From assembly GCA_036417435.1 (NCBI GenBank), contig JAZAQT010000450.1, forward strand, positions 116,001 to 180,000: a stretch of DNA of 64,000 nucleotides, in the 5' to 3' direction. The DNA comes from Inia geoffrensis (lineage: Eukaryota > Chordata > Mammalia > Artiodactyla > Iniidae). Made by a program: the position numbers and the translations under genes. Positions 24,234 to 38,105 of this stretch are shown here, piece by piece; position 1 is the first letter of the stretch, and every line of letters begins with the position of its first letter. The notes below the pieces were generated by a model, which saw only the letters and a list, made by a program, of their open reading frames with translations, was not told the DNA's origin and did not search any database.

Positions 24234-25967
24234 TGGGCCAAAAAGGGCGTATGCGTTTTTTCCTGAATATATTCAGGAAAAAACGCATACGCCCTTTTTG
24301 GCCAACCAAGCAAGCCTGCAATGGAAATCCGCACTACAAGGAAGTCTCACTTCCCACCGATCCAAAGGGCCGTCCGAAAAAAGTGTAAAATCCAGAGAGG
24401 CAGGACAGGCCATGGAGACCCGGCAGCCTTGTTATGCTGATGGGCGGGATGTAAATTGCCAACAGCCACTCAGGAGAAGTGGATGGTGTTTCCTGGAACA
24501 AAGAAAAAACCAAGCTAGAGAGCCTAGGGCACTTCCACTTATGGTGCTATAGATTCGGAAAATTTCAATGAAAAAGACACAGCCACGCCAAAGTTTGGGG
24601 CTGCTCTGTGTACGGGATCCTTGACTATGGTACAACTTTAATAGCCCAGAAAGAGAAAAATGCATATAGAAGTTGTGGTACATCCCTACAATGGAATATC
24701 ACTCAACAATGAAATCAATGGCAACAGACCAGTAGCAGCATAATGAGAGGATTTAGTTATGATGATTCTAAGTGAAATAAGTCACACAGAAAAAGAAACA
24801 TCATAAGATATCACTAATACCGGGAAGGTAAACACGGCTACGTGTGAACTGCATTACAAAACACAACAGAGTCTCACATTTACAAAAGAAACTTAGGCTT
24901 GCTTAAGGGGAAAGGAGAGTGGGGAGGCTGCATAAAACCAGAGGTTGCCATTAGGACAGATACCATTCCATAAGCCAAATATATATTAGACAAGACCTAC
25001 TCCTTGCTCAACCAAATGGACTCAACACCCCGTATTCAAAACCTAGGAATATACCTGACTATGAAGAATATTAAAACCCATACATTTATAGGTCTCCATA
25101 AGAAAATCATTTGTGTACAGCAGGATACACACAGCAGTGTCAATAAGCTAAATCCCCTTATAAAAATAAATTTGAAAAAGAAAACACAAGGGCTGTCAAG
25201 TAGAGAGGAATTCTTAAATAAGTCCTTCAGGGCTTGTGAGGAATCTTGGATTTACCACCTCTACCTCCACAGCTGGGGAGAGATAAGGCTGGACACTTGG
25301 GGCTGATACTATTGGTGAGGGAATGCAGACCCTTTGAGGCAATGGTGCATGGTTCCCATTGCACGGGTCCCAAATCTCCACGTTTCAGGGATTTATCCTT
25401 CAGCTAAAATATGCATGGAAAACCCAGAATATGGTCCACGAAGTGATCAGGCAAAATTTTAAAACTCATCGCCATTTTCGCCCCCTGGTACTCGAGTTCG
25501 CCGTTCCAGATGCGATATTAATATTCTCCCCACTTGGAGAGTCGGTGTCTTTGACCTCTTGTTTGGCACAGTTTGCAATTTCTGTGGAAGATGAACAGGA
25601 ATAAGGAGAACGAATGAGCGGCTAACTCGATGTGTTTGGACGGGCACATTGAACTCTGATTTCCCTACAGGAAGAAGAATTCACCAAAGGCTCGGCGTGC
25701 CATGCCGGAACGAGATTAGGGCCTGAAGCAATTCTTCGGGTTTGCGGTCAGCTCACAAGAAAGCGAGTTGAGAAAAGGAGATTTTTGGCACTGTAACTCA
25801 CAATCCTGCAGAGTTCCAAATGACCCCTATCATCCAAAAATTTATTGAAGGAAGGCTGTGAAGAGGACTTGAACGCGACGCAGAATTGCAGAAAACAGAT
25901 ATCAGGGGGTAGATAAGAATTGCTCTGAAAGAGTAGGAAAAGAGGCAGCAGTTCGACAGTGATGCAC
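24234..25967 (+). repeat. Monomer 14 (1,734 bp)
   Basis: The palindrome 24234-24305 has a G at 24235 in the left arm. It has the second EcoRI site at 25208-25213. 'ccactcaggag' and 'cacgccaaag' are shared with monomers 16 and 26. Confidence 0.95.
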
Positions 25968-27701
25968 TTGGCCAAAAAGGGCGTATGCATTTTTTCCTGA
26001 ATATATTCAGGAAAAAACGCATACGCCCTTTTTGGCCAACCAAGCAAGCCTGCAATGGAAATCTGCACTACAAGGAAGTCTCACTTCCCACCGATCCAAA
26101 GGGCCGTCCGAAAAAAGTGTAAAATCCAGAGAGGCAGGACAGGCCATGGAGACCCGGCAGCCTTGTTATGCTGATGGGCGGGATGTAAATTGCCAACAGC
26201 CACTCTGGAGAAGTGGATGGTGTTTCCTGGAACAAAGAAAAAACCAAGCTAGAGAGCCTAGGGCACTTCCACTTATGGTGCTATAGATTCGGAAAATTTC
26301 AATGAAAAAGACACAGCCACACCAAAGTTTGGGGCTGCTCTGTGTACGGGATCCTTGACTATGGTACAACTTTAATAGCCCAGAAAGAGAAAAATGCATA
26401 TAGAAGTTGTGGTACATCCCTACAATGGAATATCACTCAACAATGAAATCAATGGCAACAGACCAGTAGCAGCATAATGAGAGGATTTAGTTATGATGAT
26501 TCGAAGTGAAATAAGTCGCACAGAAAAAGAAACATCATAAGATATCACTAATACCGGGAAGGTAAACACGGCTACGTGTGAACTGCATTACAAAACACAA
26601 CAGAGTCTCACATTTACAAAAGAAACTTTGGCTTGCTTAAGGGGAAAGGAGAGTGGGGAGGCTGCATAAAACCAGAGGTTGCCATTAGGACAGATACCAT
26701 TCCATAAGCCAAATATATATTAGACAAGACCTACTCCTTGCTCAACCAAATGGACTCAACACCCCGTATTCAAAACCTAGGAATATACCTGACTATGAAG
26801 AATATTAAAACCCATACATTTATAGGTCTCCATAAGAAAATCATTTGTGTACAGCAGGATACACACAGCAGTGTCAATAAGCTAAATCCCCTTATAAAAA
26901 TAAATTTGAAAAAGAAAACACAAGGGCTGTCAAATAGAGAGAAATTCTTAAATAAGTCCTTCAGGGCTTGTGAGGAATCTTGGATTTACCACCTCTACAT
27001 CCACAGCTGGGGAGAGATAAGGCTGGACACTTGGGGCTGATACTATTGGTGAGGGAATGCAGACCCTTTGAGGCAATGGTGCATGGTTCCCATTGCACGG
27101 GTCCCAAATCTCCACGTTTCAGGGATTTATCCTTCAGCTAAAATATGCATGGAAAACCCAGAATATGGTCCACGAAGTGATCAGGCAAAATTTTAAAACT
27201 CATCGCCATTTTCGCCCCCTGGTACTCGAGTTCGCCGTTCCAGATGCGATATTAACATTCTCCCCACTTGGAGAGTCAGTGCCTTTGACCTCTTGTTTGG
27301 CACAGTTTGCAATTTCTGTGGAAAATGAACAGGAATAAGGAGAACGAATGAGCGGCTAACTCGATGTGTTTGGACGGGCACATTGAACTCTGATTTCCCT
27401 ACAGGAAGAAGAATTCACCAAAGGCTCGGCGTGCCATGCCGGAACGAGATTAGGGCCTGAAGCAATTCTTCGGGTTTGCGGTCAGCTCACAAGAAAGCGA
27501 GTTGAGAAAAGGAGATTTTTGGCACTGTAACTCACAATCCTGCAGAGTTCCAAATGACCCCTACCATCCAAAAATTTATTGAAGGAAGGCTGTGAAGAGG
27601 ACTTGAACGCGACGCAGAATTGCAGAAAACAGATATCAGGGGGTAGATAAGAATTGCTCTGAAAGAGTAGGAAAAGAGGCAGCAGTTCGACAGTGATGCA
27701 C
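25968..27701 (+). repeat. Monomer 15 (1,734 bp)
   Basis: The palindrome 25968-26039 has an A at 25989, the same mismatch as monomer 13 two units earlier. It lacks the second EcoRI site. 'aactttggc' and 'gaaaatgaac' are private. Confidence 0.95.
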
Positions 27702-29435
27702 TTGGCCAAAAAGGGCGTATGCGTTTTTTCCTGAATATATTCAGGAAAAAACGCATACGCCCTTTTTGGCCAACCAAGCAAGCCTGCAATGGAAATCCGC
27801 ACTACAAGGAAGTCTCACTTCCCACCGATCCAAAGGGCCGTCCGAAAAAAGTGTAAAATCCAGAGAGGCAGGACAGGCCATGGAGACCCGGCAGCCTTGT
27901 TATGCTGATGGGCGGGATGTAAATTGCCAACAGCCACTCAGGAGAAGTGGATGGTGTTTCCTGGAACAAAGAAAAAAACAAGCTAGAGAGCCTAGGGCAC
28001 TTCCACTTATGGTGCTATAGATTCGGAAAATTTCAATGAAAAAGACACAGCCACGCCAAAGTTTGGGGCTGCTCTGTGTACGGGATCCTTGACTATGGTA
28101 CAACTTTAATAGCCCAGAAAGAGAAAAATGCATATAGAAGTTGTGGTACATCCCTACAATGGAATATCACTCAACAATGAAATCAATGGCAACAGACCAG
28201 TAGCAGCATAATGAGAGGATTTAGTTATGATGATTCTAAGTGAAATAAGTCACACAGAAAAAGAAACATCATAAGATATCACTAATACCGGGAAGGTAAA
28301 CACGGCTACGTGTGAACTGCATTACAAAACACAACAGAGTCTCACATTTACAAAAGAAACTTAGGCTTGCTTAAGGGGAAAGGAGAGTGGGGAGACTGCA
28401 TAAAACCAGAGGTTGCCATTAGGACAGATACCATTCCATAAGCCAAATATATATTAGACAAGACCTACTCCTTGCTCAACCAAATGGACTCAACACCCCG
28501 TATTCAAAACCTAGGAATATACCTGACTATGAAGAATATTAAAACCCATACATTTATAGGTCTCCATAAGAAAATCATTTGTGTACAGCAGGATACACAC
28601 AGCAGTGTCAATAAGCTAAATCCCCTTATAAAAATAAATTTGAAAAAGAAAACACAAGGGCTGTCAAGTAGAGAGGAATTCTTAAATAAGTCCTTCAGGG
28701 CTTGTGAGGAATCTTGGATTTACCACCTCTACATCCACAGCTGGGGAGAGATAAGGCTGGACACTTGGGGCTGATACTATTGGTGAGGGAATGCAGACCC
28801 TTTGAGGCAATGGTGCATGGTTCCCATTGCACGGGTCCCAAATCTCCACGTTTCAGGGATTTATCCTTCAGCTAAAATATGCATGGAAAACCCAGAATAT
28901 GGTCCACGAAGTGATCAGGCAAAATTTTAAAACTCATCGCCATTTTCGCCCCCTGGTACTCGAGTTCGCCGTTCCAGATGCGATATTAACATTCTCCCCA
29001 CTTGGAGAGTCGGTGCCTTTGACCTCTTGTTTGGCACAGTTTGCAATTTCTGTGGAAGATGAACAGGAATAAGGAGAACGAATGAGCGGCTAACTCGATG
29101 TGTTTGGAAGGGCACATTGAACTCTGATTTCCCTACAGGAAGAAGAATTCACCAAAGGCTCGGCGTGCCATGCTGGAACGAGATTAGGGCCTGAAGCAAT
29201 TCTTCGGGTTTGCGGTCAGCTCACAAGAAAGCGAGTTGAGAAAAGGAGATTTTTGGCACTGTAACTCACAATCCTGCAGAGTTCCAAATGACTCCTATCA
29301 TCCAAAAATTTATTGAAGGAAGGCTGTGAAGAGGACTTGAACGCGACGCAGAATTGCAGAAAACAGATATCAGGGGGTAGATAAGAATTGCTCTGAAAGA
29401 GTAGGAAAAGAGGCAGCAGTTCGACAGTGATGCAC
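27702..29435 (+). repeat. Monomer 16 (1,734 bp)
   Basis: Perfect palindrome at 27702-27773. Second EcoRI site at 28676-28681. It is a near copy of monomer 14, with private 'ggaagggcac', 'catgctggaac' and 'gactcctatc'. Confidence 0.95.
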
Positions 29436-31169
29436 TTGGCCAAAAAGGGCGTATGCGTTTTTTCCTGAATATATTCAGGAAAAAACGCATACGCCCTTTT
29501 TGGCCAACCAAGCAAGCCTGCAATGGAAATCCGCACTACAAGGAAGTCTCACTTCCCACCGATCCAAAGGGCCGTCCGAAAAAAGTGTAAAATCCAGAGA
29601 GGCAGGACAGGCCATGGAGACCCGGCAGCCTTGTTATGCTGATGGGCGGGATGTAAATTGCCAACAGCCACTCTGGAGAAGTGGATGGTGTTTCCTGAAA
29701 CAAAGAAAAAACCAAGCTAGAGAGCCTAGGGCACTTCCACTTATGGTGCTATAGATTCGGAAAATTTCAATGAAAAAGACACAGCCACACTAAAGTTTGG
29801 GGCTGCTCTGTGTACGGGATCCTTGACTATGGTACAACTTTAATAGCCCAGAAAGAGAAAAATGCATATAGAAGTTGTGGTACATCCCTACAATGGAATA
29901 TCACTCAACAATGAAATCAATGGCAACAGACCAGTAGCAGCATAATGAGAGGATTTAGTTATGATGATTCTAAGTGAAATAAGTCGCACAGAAAAAGAAA
30001 CATCATAAGATATCACTAATACCGGGAAGGTAAACACGGCTACGTGTGAACTGCATTACAAAACACAACAGAGTCTCACATTTACAAAAGAAACTTAGGC
30101 TTGCTTAAGGGGAAAGGAGAGTGGGGAGGCTGCATAACACCAGAGGTTGCCATTAGGACAGATACCATTCCATAAGCCAAATATATATTAGACAAGACCT
30201 ACTCCTTGCTCAACCAAATGGACTCAACACCCCGTATTCAAAACCTAGGAATATACCTGACTATGAAGAATATTAAAACCCATACATTTATAGGTCTCCA
30301 TAAGAAAATCATTTGTGTACAGCAGGATACACACAGCAGTGTCAATAAGCTAAATCCCCTTATAAAAATAAATTTGCAAAAGAAAACACAAGGGCTGTCA
30401 AATAGAGAGAAATTCTTAAATAAGTCCTTCAGGGCTTGTGAGGAATCTTGGATTTACCACCTCTACATCCACAGCTGGGGAGAGATAAGGCTGGACACTT
30501 GGGGCTGATACTATTGGTGAGGGAATGCAGACCCTTTGAGGCAATGGTGCATGGTTCCCATTGCACGGGTCCCAAATCTCCACGTTTCAGGGATTTATCC
30601 TTCAGCTAAAATATGCATGGAAAACCCAGAATATGGTCCACGAAGTGATCAGGCAAAATTTTAAAACTCATCGCCATTTTCGCCCCCTGGTACTCGAGTT
30701 CGCCGTTCCAGATGCGATATTAACATTCTCCCCACTTGGGGAGCCGGTGCCTTTGACCTCTTGTTTGGCACAGTTTGCAATTTCTGTGGAAGATGAACAG
30801 GAATAAGGAGAACGAATGAGCGGCTAACTCGATGTGTTTGGACGGGCACATTGAACTCTGATTTCCCTACAGGAAGAAGAATTCACCAAAGGCTCGGCGT
30901 GCCATGCCGGAACGAGATTAGGGCCTGAAGCAATTCTTCGGGTTTGCGGTCAGCTCACAAGAAAGCGAGTTGAGAAAAGGAGATTTTTGGCACTGTAACT
31001 CACAATCCTGCAGAGTTCCAAATGACCCCTATCATCCAAAAATTTATTGAAGGAAGGCTGTGAAGAGGACTTGAACGCGACGCAGAATTGCAGAAAACAG
31101 ATATCAGGGGGTAGATAAGAATTGCTCTGAAAGAGTAGGAAAAGAGGCAGCAGTTCGACAGTGATGCAC
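29436..31169 (+). repeat. Monomer 17 (1,734 bp)
   Basis: Perfect palindrome at 29436-29507. It has the class with 'caaatagagag' and no second EcoRI site. 'gcataacacc', 'atttgcaaaag' and 'ttggggagccgg' are notable. Confidence 0.95.
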
Positions 31170-32903
31170 TTGGCTAAAAAGGGCGTATGCGTTTTTTCCT
31201 GAATATATTCAGGAAAAAACGCATACGCCCTTTTTGGCCAACCAAGCAAGCCTGCAATGGAAATCCGCACTACAAGGAAGTCTCACTTCCCACCGATCCA
31301 AAGGGCCGTCCGAAAAAAGTGTAAAATCCAGAGAGGCAGGACAGGCCATGGAGACCCGGCAGCCTTGTTATGCTGATGGGCGGGATGTAAATTGCCAACA
31401 GCCACTCTGGAGAAGTGGATGGTGTTTCTTGGAACAAAGAAAAAACCAAGCTAGAGAGCCTAGGGCACTTCCACTTATGGTGCTATAGATTCGGAAACTT
31501 TCAATGAAAAAGACACAGCCACACCAAAGTTTGGGGCTGCTCTGTGTACGGGATCCTTGACTATGGTACAACTTTAATAGCCCAGAAAGAGAAAAATGCA
31601 TATAGAAGTTGTGGTACATCCCTACAATGGAATATCACTCAACAATGAAATCAATGGCAACAGACCAGTAGCAGCATAATGAGAGGATTTAGTTATGATG
31701 ATTCGAAGTGAAATAAGTCGCACAGAAAAAGAAACATCATAAGATATCACTAATACCGGGAAGGTAAACACGGCTACGTGTGAACTGCATTACAAAACAC
31801 AACAGAGTCTCACATTTACAAAAGAAACTTAGGCTTGCTTAAGGGGAAAGGAGAGTGGGGAGGCTGCATAAAACCAGAGGTTGCCATTAGGACAGATACC
31901 ATTCCATAAGCCAAATATATATTAGACAAGACCTACTCCTTGCTCAACCAAATGGACTCAACACCCCGTATTCAAAACCTAGGAATATACCTGACTATAA
32001 AGAATATTAAAACCCATACATTTATAGGTCTCCATAAGAAAATCATTTGTGTACAGCAGGATACACACAGCAGTGTCAATAAGCTAAATCCCCTTATAAA
32101 AATAAATTTGAAAAAGAAAACACAAGGGCTGTCAAATAGAGAGAAATTCTTAAATAAGTCCTTCAGGGCTTGTGAGGAATCTTGGATTTACCACCTCTAC
32201 ATCCACAGCTGGGGAGAGATAAGGCTGGACACTTGCGGCTGATACTATTGGTGAGGGAATGCAGACCCTTTGAGGCAATGGTGCATGGTTTCCATTGCAC
32301 GGGTCCCAAATCTCCACGTTTCAGGGATTTATCCTTCAGCTAAAATATGCATGGAAAACCCAGAATATGGTCCACGAAGTGATCAGGCAAAATTTTAAAA
32401 CTCATCGCCATTTTCGCCCCCTGGTACTCGAGTTCGCCGTTCCAGATGCGATATTAACATTCTCCCCACTTGGGGAGTCGGTGCCTTTGACCTCTTGTTT
32501 GGCACAGTTTGCAATTTCTGTGGAAGATGAACAGGAATAAGGAGAACGAATGAGCGGCTAACTCGATGTGTTTGGACGGGCACATTGAACTCTGATTTCC
32601 CTACAGGAAGAAGAATTCACCAAAGGCTCGGCGTGCCATGCCGGAACGAGATTAGGGCCTGAAGCAATTCTTCGGGTTTGCGGTCAGCTCACAAGAAAGC
32701 GAGTTGAGAAAAGGAGATTTTTGGCACTGTAACTCACAATCCTGCAGAGTTCCAAATGACCCCTATCATCCAAAAATTTATTGAAGGAAGGCTGTGAAGA
32801 GGACTTGAACGCGACGCAGAATTGCAGAAAACAGATATCAGGGGGTAGATAAGAATTGCTCTGAAAGAGTAGGAAAAGAGGCAGCAGTTCGACAGTGATG
32901 CAC
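31170..32903 (+). repeat. Monomer 18 (1,734 bp)
   Basis: The palindrome 31170-31241 has a T at 31175 in the left arm ('ggctaaaa'). 'tttcttggaac', 'ggaaactttc' and 'ggtttccatt' are shared with monomer 19. 'ctataaagaa' and 'cttgcggctg' distinguish the two. Confidence 0.95.
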
Positions 32904-34637
32904 TTGGCTAAAAAGGGCGTATGCGTTTTTTCCTGAATATATTCAGGAAAAAACGCATACGCCCTTTTTGGCCAACCAAGCAAGCCTGCAATGGAAATCC
33001 GCACTACAAGGAAGTCTCACTTCCCACCGATCCAAAGGGCCGTCCGAAAAAAGTGTAAAATCCAGAGAGGCAGGACAGGCCATGGAGACCCGGCAGCCTT
33101 GTTATGCTGATGGGCGGGATGTAAATTGCCAACAGCCACTCTGGAGAAGTGGATGGTGTTTCTTGGAACAAAGAAAAAACCAAGCTAGAGAGCCTAGGGC
33201 ACTTCCACTTATGGTGCTATAGATTCGGAAACTTTCAATGAAAAAGACACAGCCACACCAAAGTTTGGGGCTGCTCTGTGTACGGGATCCTTGACTATGG
33301 TACAACTTTAATAGCCCAGAAAGAGAAAAATGCATATAGAAGTTGTGGTACATCCCTACAATGGAATATCACTCAACAATGAAATCAATGGCAACAGACC
33401 AGTAGCAGCATAATGAGAGGATTTAGTTATGATGATTCGAAGTGAAATAAGTCGCACAGAAAAAGAAACATCATAAGATATCACTAATACCGGGAAGGTA
33501 AACACGGCTACGTGTGAACTGCATTACAAAACACAACAGAGTCTCACATTTACAAAAGAAACTTAGGCTTGCTTAAGGGGAAAGGAGAGTGGGGAGGCTG
33601 CATAAAACCAGAGGTTGCCATTAGGACAGATACCATTCCATAAGCCAAATATATATTAGACAAGACCTACTCCTTGCTCAACCAAATGGACTCAACACCC
33701 CGTATTCAAAACCTAGGAATATACCTGACTATGAAGAATATTAAAACCCATACATTTATAGGTCTCCATAAGAAAATCATTTGTGTACAGCAGGATACAC
33801 ACAGCAGTGTCAATAAGCTAAATCCCCTTATAAAAATAAATTTGAAAAAGAAAACACAAGGGCTGTCAAATAGAGAGAAATTCTTAAATAAGTCCTTCAG
33901 GGCTTGTGAGGAATCTTGGATTTACCACCTCTACATCCACAGCTGGGGAGAGATAAGGCTGGACACTTGGGGCTGATACTATTGGTGAGGGAATGCAGAC
34001 CCTTTGAGGCAATGGTGCATGGTTTCCATTGCACGGGTCCCAAATCTCCACGTTTCAGGGATTTATCCTTCAGCTAAAATATGCATGGAAAACCCAGAAT
34101 ATGGTCCACGAAGTGATCAGGCAAAATTTTAAAACTCATCGCCATTTTCGCCCCCTGGTACTCGAGTTCGCCGTTCCAGATGCGATATTAACATTCTCCC
34201 CACTTGGAGAGTCGGTGCCTTTGACCTCTTGTTTGGCACAGTTTGCAATTTCTGTGGAAGATGAACAGGAATAAGGAGAACGAATGAGCGGCTAACTCGA
34301 TGTGTTTGGACGGGCACATTGAACTCTGATTTCCCTACAGGAAGAAGAATTCACCAAAGGCTCGGCGTGCCATGCCGGAACGAGATTAGGGCCTGAAGCA
34401 ATTCTTCGGGTTTGCGGTCAGCTCACAAGAAAGCGAGTTGAGAAAAGGAGATTTTTGGCACTGTAACTCACAATCCTGCAGAGTTCCAAATGACCCCTAT
34501 CATCCAAAAATTTATTGAAGGAAGGCTGTGAAGAGGACTTGAACGCGACGCAGAATTGCAGAAAACAGATATCAGGGGGTAGATAAGAATTGCTCTGAAA
34601 GAGTAGGAAAAGAGGCAGCAGTTCGACAGTGATGCAC
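32904..34637 (+). repeat. Monomer 19 (1,734 bp)
   Basis: The palindrome 32904-32975 has a T at 32909, the same mismatch as monomer 18. It looks like a direct one-unit duplicate of monomer 18 with a few differences. Confidence 0.95.
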
Positions 34638-36371
34638 TTGGCCAAAAAGGGCGTATGAGTTTTTTCCTGAATATATTCAGGAAAAAACGCATACGCCCTT
34701 TTTGGCCAACCAAGCAAGCCTGCAATGGAAATCCGCACTACAAGGAAGTCTCACTTCCCACCGATCCAAAGGGCCGTCCGAAAAAAGTGTAAAATCCAGA
34801 GAGGCAGGACAGGCCATGGAGACCCGGCAGCCTTGTTATGCTGATGGGCGGGATGTAAATTGCCAACAGCCACTCTGGAGAAGTGGATGGTGTTTCCTGG
34901 AACAAAGAAAAAACCAAGCTAGAGAGCCTAGGGCACTTCCACTTATGGTGCTATAGATTCGGAAACTTTCAATGAAAAAGACACAGCCACACCAAAGTTT
35001 GGGGCTGCTCTGTGTACGGGATCCTTGACTATGGTACAACTTTAATAGCCCAGAAAGAGAAAAATGCATATAGAAGTTGTGGTACATCCCTACAATGGAA
35101 TATCACTCAACAATGAAATCAATGGCAACAGACCAGTAGCAGCATAATGAGAGGATTTAGTTATGATGATTCTAAGTGAAATAAGTCGCACAGAAAAAGA
35201 AACATCATAAGATATCACTAATACCGGGAAGGTAAACACGGCTACGTGTGAACTGCATTACAAAACACAACAGAGTCTCACATTTACAAAAGAAACTTAG
35301 GCTTGCTTAAGGGGAAAGGAGAGTGGGGAGGCTGCATAACACCAGAGGTTGCCATTAGGACAGATACCATTCCATAAGCCAAATATATATTAGACAAGAC
35401 CTACTCCTTGCTCAACCAAATGGACTCAACACCCCGTATTCAAAACCTAGGAATATACCTGACTATGAAGAATATTAAAACCCATACATTTATAGGTCTC
35501 CATAAGAAAATCATTTGTGTACAGCAGGATACACACAGCAGTGTCAATAAGCTAAATCCCCTTATAAAAATAAATTTGAAAAAGAAAACACACGGGCTGT
35601 CAAGTAGAGAGGAATTCTTAAATAAGTCCTTCAGGGCTTGTGAGGAATCTTGGATTTACCACCTCTACATCCACAGCTGGGGAGAGATAAGGCTGGACAC
35701 TTGGGGCTGATACTATTGGTGAGGGAATGCAGACCCTTTGAGGCAATGGTGCATGGTTCCCATTGCACGGGTCCCAAATCTCCACGTTTCAGGGATTTAT
35801 CCTTCAGCTAAAATATGCATGGAAAACCCAGAATATGGTCCACGAAGTGATCAGGCAAAATTTTAAAACTCATCGCCATTTTCGCCCCCTGGTACTCGAG
35901 TTCGCCGTTCCAGATGCGATATTAACATTCTCCCCACTTGGAGAGTCGGTGCCTTTGACCTCTTGTTTGGCACAGTTTGCAATTTCTGTGGAAGATGAAC
36001 AGGAATAAGGAGAACGAATGAGCGGCTAACTCGATGTGTTTGGACGGGCACATTGAACTCTGATTTCCCTACAGGAAGAAGAATTCACCAAAGGCTCGGC
36101 GTGCCATGCCGGAACGAGATTAGGGCCTGAAGCAATTCTTCGGGTTTGCGGTCAGCTCACAAGAAAGCGAGTTGAGAAAAGGAGATTTTTGGCACTGTAA
36201 CTCACAATCCTGCAGAGTTCCAAATGACCCCTATCATCCAAAAATTTATTGAAGGAAGGCTGTGAAGAGGACTTGAACGCGACGCAGAATTGCAGAAAAC
36301 AGATATCAGGGGGTAGATAAGAATTGCTCTGAAAGAGTAGGAAAAGAGGCAGCAGTTCGACAGTGATGCAC
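34638..36371 (+). repeat. Monomer 20 (1,734 bp)
   Basis: The palindrome 34638-34709 has an A at 34658 in the left arm. Second EcoRI site at 35612-35617, so the dimer phase resumes. 'acacacggg' is private. Confidence 0.95.
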
Positions 36372-38105
36372 TTGGCCAAAAAGGGCGTATGCGTTTTTTC
36401 CTGAATATATTCAGGAAAAAACGCATACGCCCTTTTTGGCCAACCAAGCAAGCCTGCAATGGAAATCCGCACTATAAGGAAGTCTCACTTCCCACCGATC
36501 CAAAGGGCCGTCCGAAAAAAGTGTAAAATCCAGAGAGGCAGGACAGGCCATGGAGACCCGGCAGCCTTGTTATGCTGATGGGCGGGATGTAAATTGCCAA
36601 CAGCCACTCTGGAGAAGTGGATGGTGTTTCCTGGAACAAAGAAAAAACCAAGCTAGAGAGCCTAGGGCACTTCCACTTATGGTGCTATATATTCGGAAAA
36701 TTTAAATGACAAAGACACAGCCACACCAAAGTTTGGGGCTGCTCTGTGTACGGGATCCTTGACTATGGTACAACTTCAATAGCCCAGAAAGAGAAAAACG
36801 GATATACAAGTTGTGGTACATACTTACAATGGAATATCACTCAACAGTGAAATCAATGGCAACAGACCAGTAGCAGCATAATGAGTGGATTTAGTTACGA
36901 TGATTCTAAGTGAAATAAGTCGCACAGAAAAAGAAACATCATAAGATATCACTAATACCGGGAAGGTAAACACGGCTACGTGTGAACTGCATTACAAAAC
37001 ACAACAGAGTCTCACATTTACAAAAGAAACTTAGGCTTGCTTAAGGGGAAAGGAGAGTGGGGAGGCTGCATAAAACCAGAGGTTGCCATTAGGACAGATA
37101 CCATTCCATAAGCCAAATATATATTAGACAAGACCTACTCCTTGCTCAACCAAATGGACTCAACACCCCGTATTCAAAACCTAGGAATATACCTGACTAT
37201 GAAGAATATTAAAACCCATACATTTATAGGTCTCCATAAGAAAATCATTTGTGTACAGCAGGATACACACAGCAGTGTCAATAAGCTAAATCCCCTTATA
37301 AAAATAAATTTGAAAAAGAAAACACAAGGGCTGTCAAATAGAGAGAAATTCTTAAATAAGTCCTTCAGGGCTTGTGAGGAATCTTGGATTTACCACCTCT
37401 ACATCCACAGCTGGGGAGAGATAAGGCTGGACACTTGGGGCTGATACTATTGGTGAGGGAATGCAGACCCTTTGAGGCAATGGTGCATGGTTCCCATTGC
37501 ACGGGTCCCAAATCTCCACGTTTCAGGGATTTATCCTTCAGCTAAAATATGCATGGAAAACCCAGAATATGGTCCACGAAGTGATCAGGCAAAATTTTAA
37601 AACTCATCGCCATTTTCGCCCCCTGCTAATCGAGTTCGCCGTTCCAGATGCGATATTAACATTCTCCCCACTTGGGGAGTCGGTGCCTTTGACCTCTTGT
37701 TTGGCACAGTTTGCAATTTCTGTGGAAGATGAACAGGAATAAGGAGAACGAATGAGCGGCTAACTCGATGTGTTTGGACGGGCACATTGAACTCTGATTT
37801 CCCTACAGGAAGAAGAATTCACCAAAGGCTCGGCGTGCCATGCCGGAACAAGATTAGGGCCTGAAGCAATTCTTCGGGTTTGCGGTCAACTCACAAGAAA
37901 GCGAGTTGAGAAAAGGAGATTTTTGGCACTGTAACTCACAATCCTGCAAAGTTCCAAATGACCCCTATCATCCAAAAATTTATTGTAGGAAGGCTGTGAA
38001 GAGGACTTGAACGCGACGCAGAATTGCAGAAAACAGATATCAGGGGGTAGATAAGAATTGCTCTGAAAGAGTAGGAAAAGAGGCAGCAGTTCGACAGTGA
38101 TGCAC
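36372..38105 (+). repeat. Monomer 21 (1,734 bp), with a foreign-subfamily tract
   Basis: Perfect palindrome at 36372-36443. Canonical except for about 210 bp (36690-36899) that carry variants typical of the diverged right-end monomers. The rest is of the class without the second EcoRI site, and 'ctgctaatcg' is present. Confidence 0.94.
36690..36899 (+). repeat. Tract of diverged-subfamily sequence inside canonical monomer 21
   Basis: This stretch has 'aatttaaatga', 'caacttcaatag', 'ggatata', 'atgagtggat' and 'gttacgatg', in place of the canonical 'aatttcaatga', 'caactttaatag', 'gcatata', 'atgagaggat' and 'gttatgatg'. The same states occur in monomers 33, 35 and 36. It also has private changes ('acatacttac', 'caacagtgaa'). 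The flanks return to canonical sequence. Gene conversion or a relic of an older unit would explain it. Confidence 0.75.
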
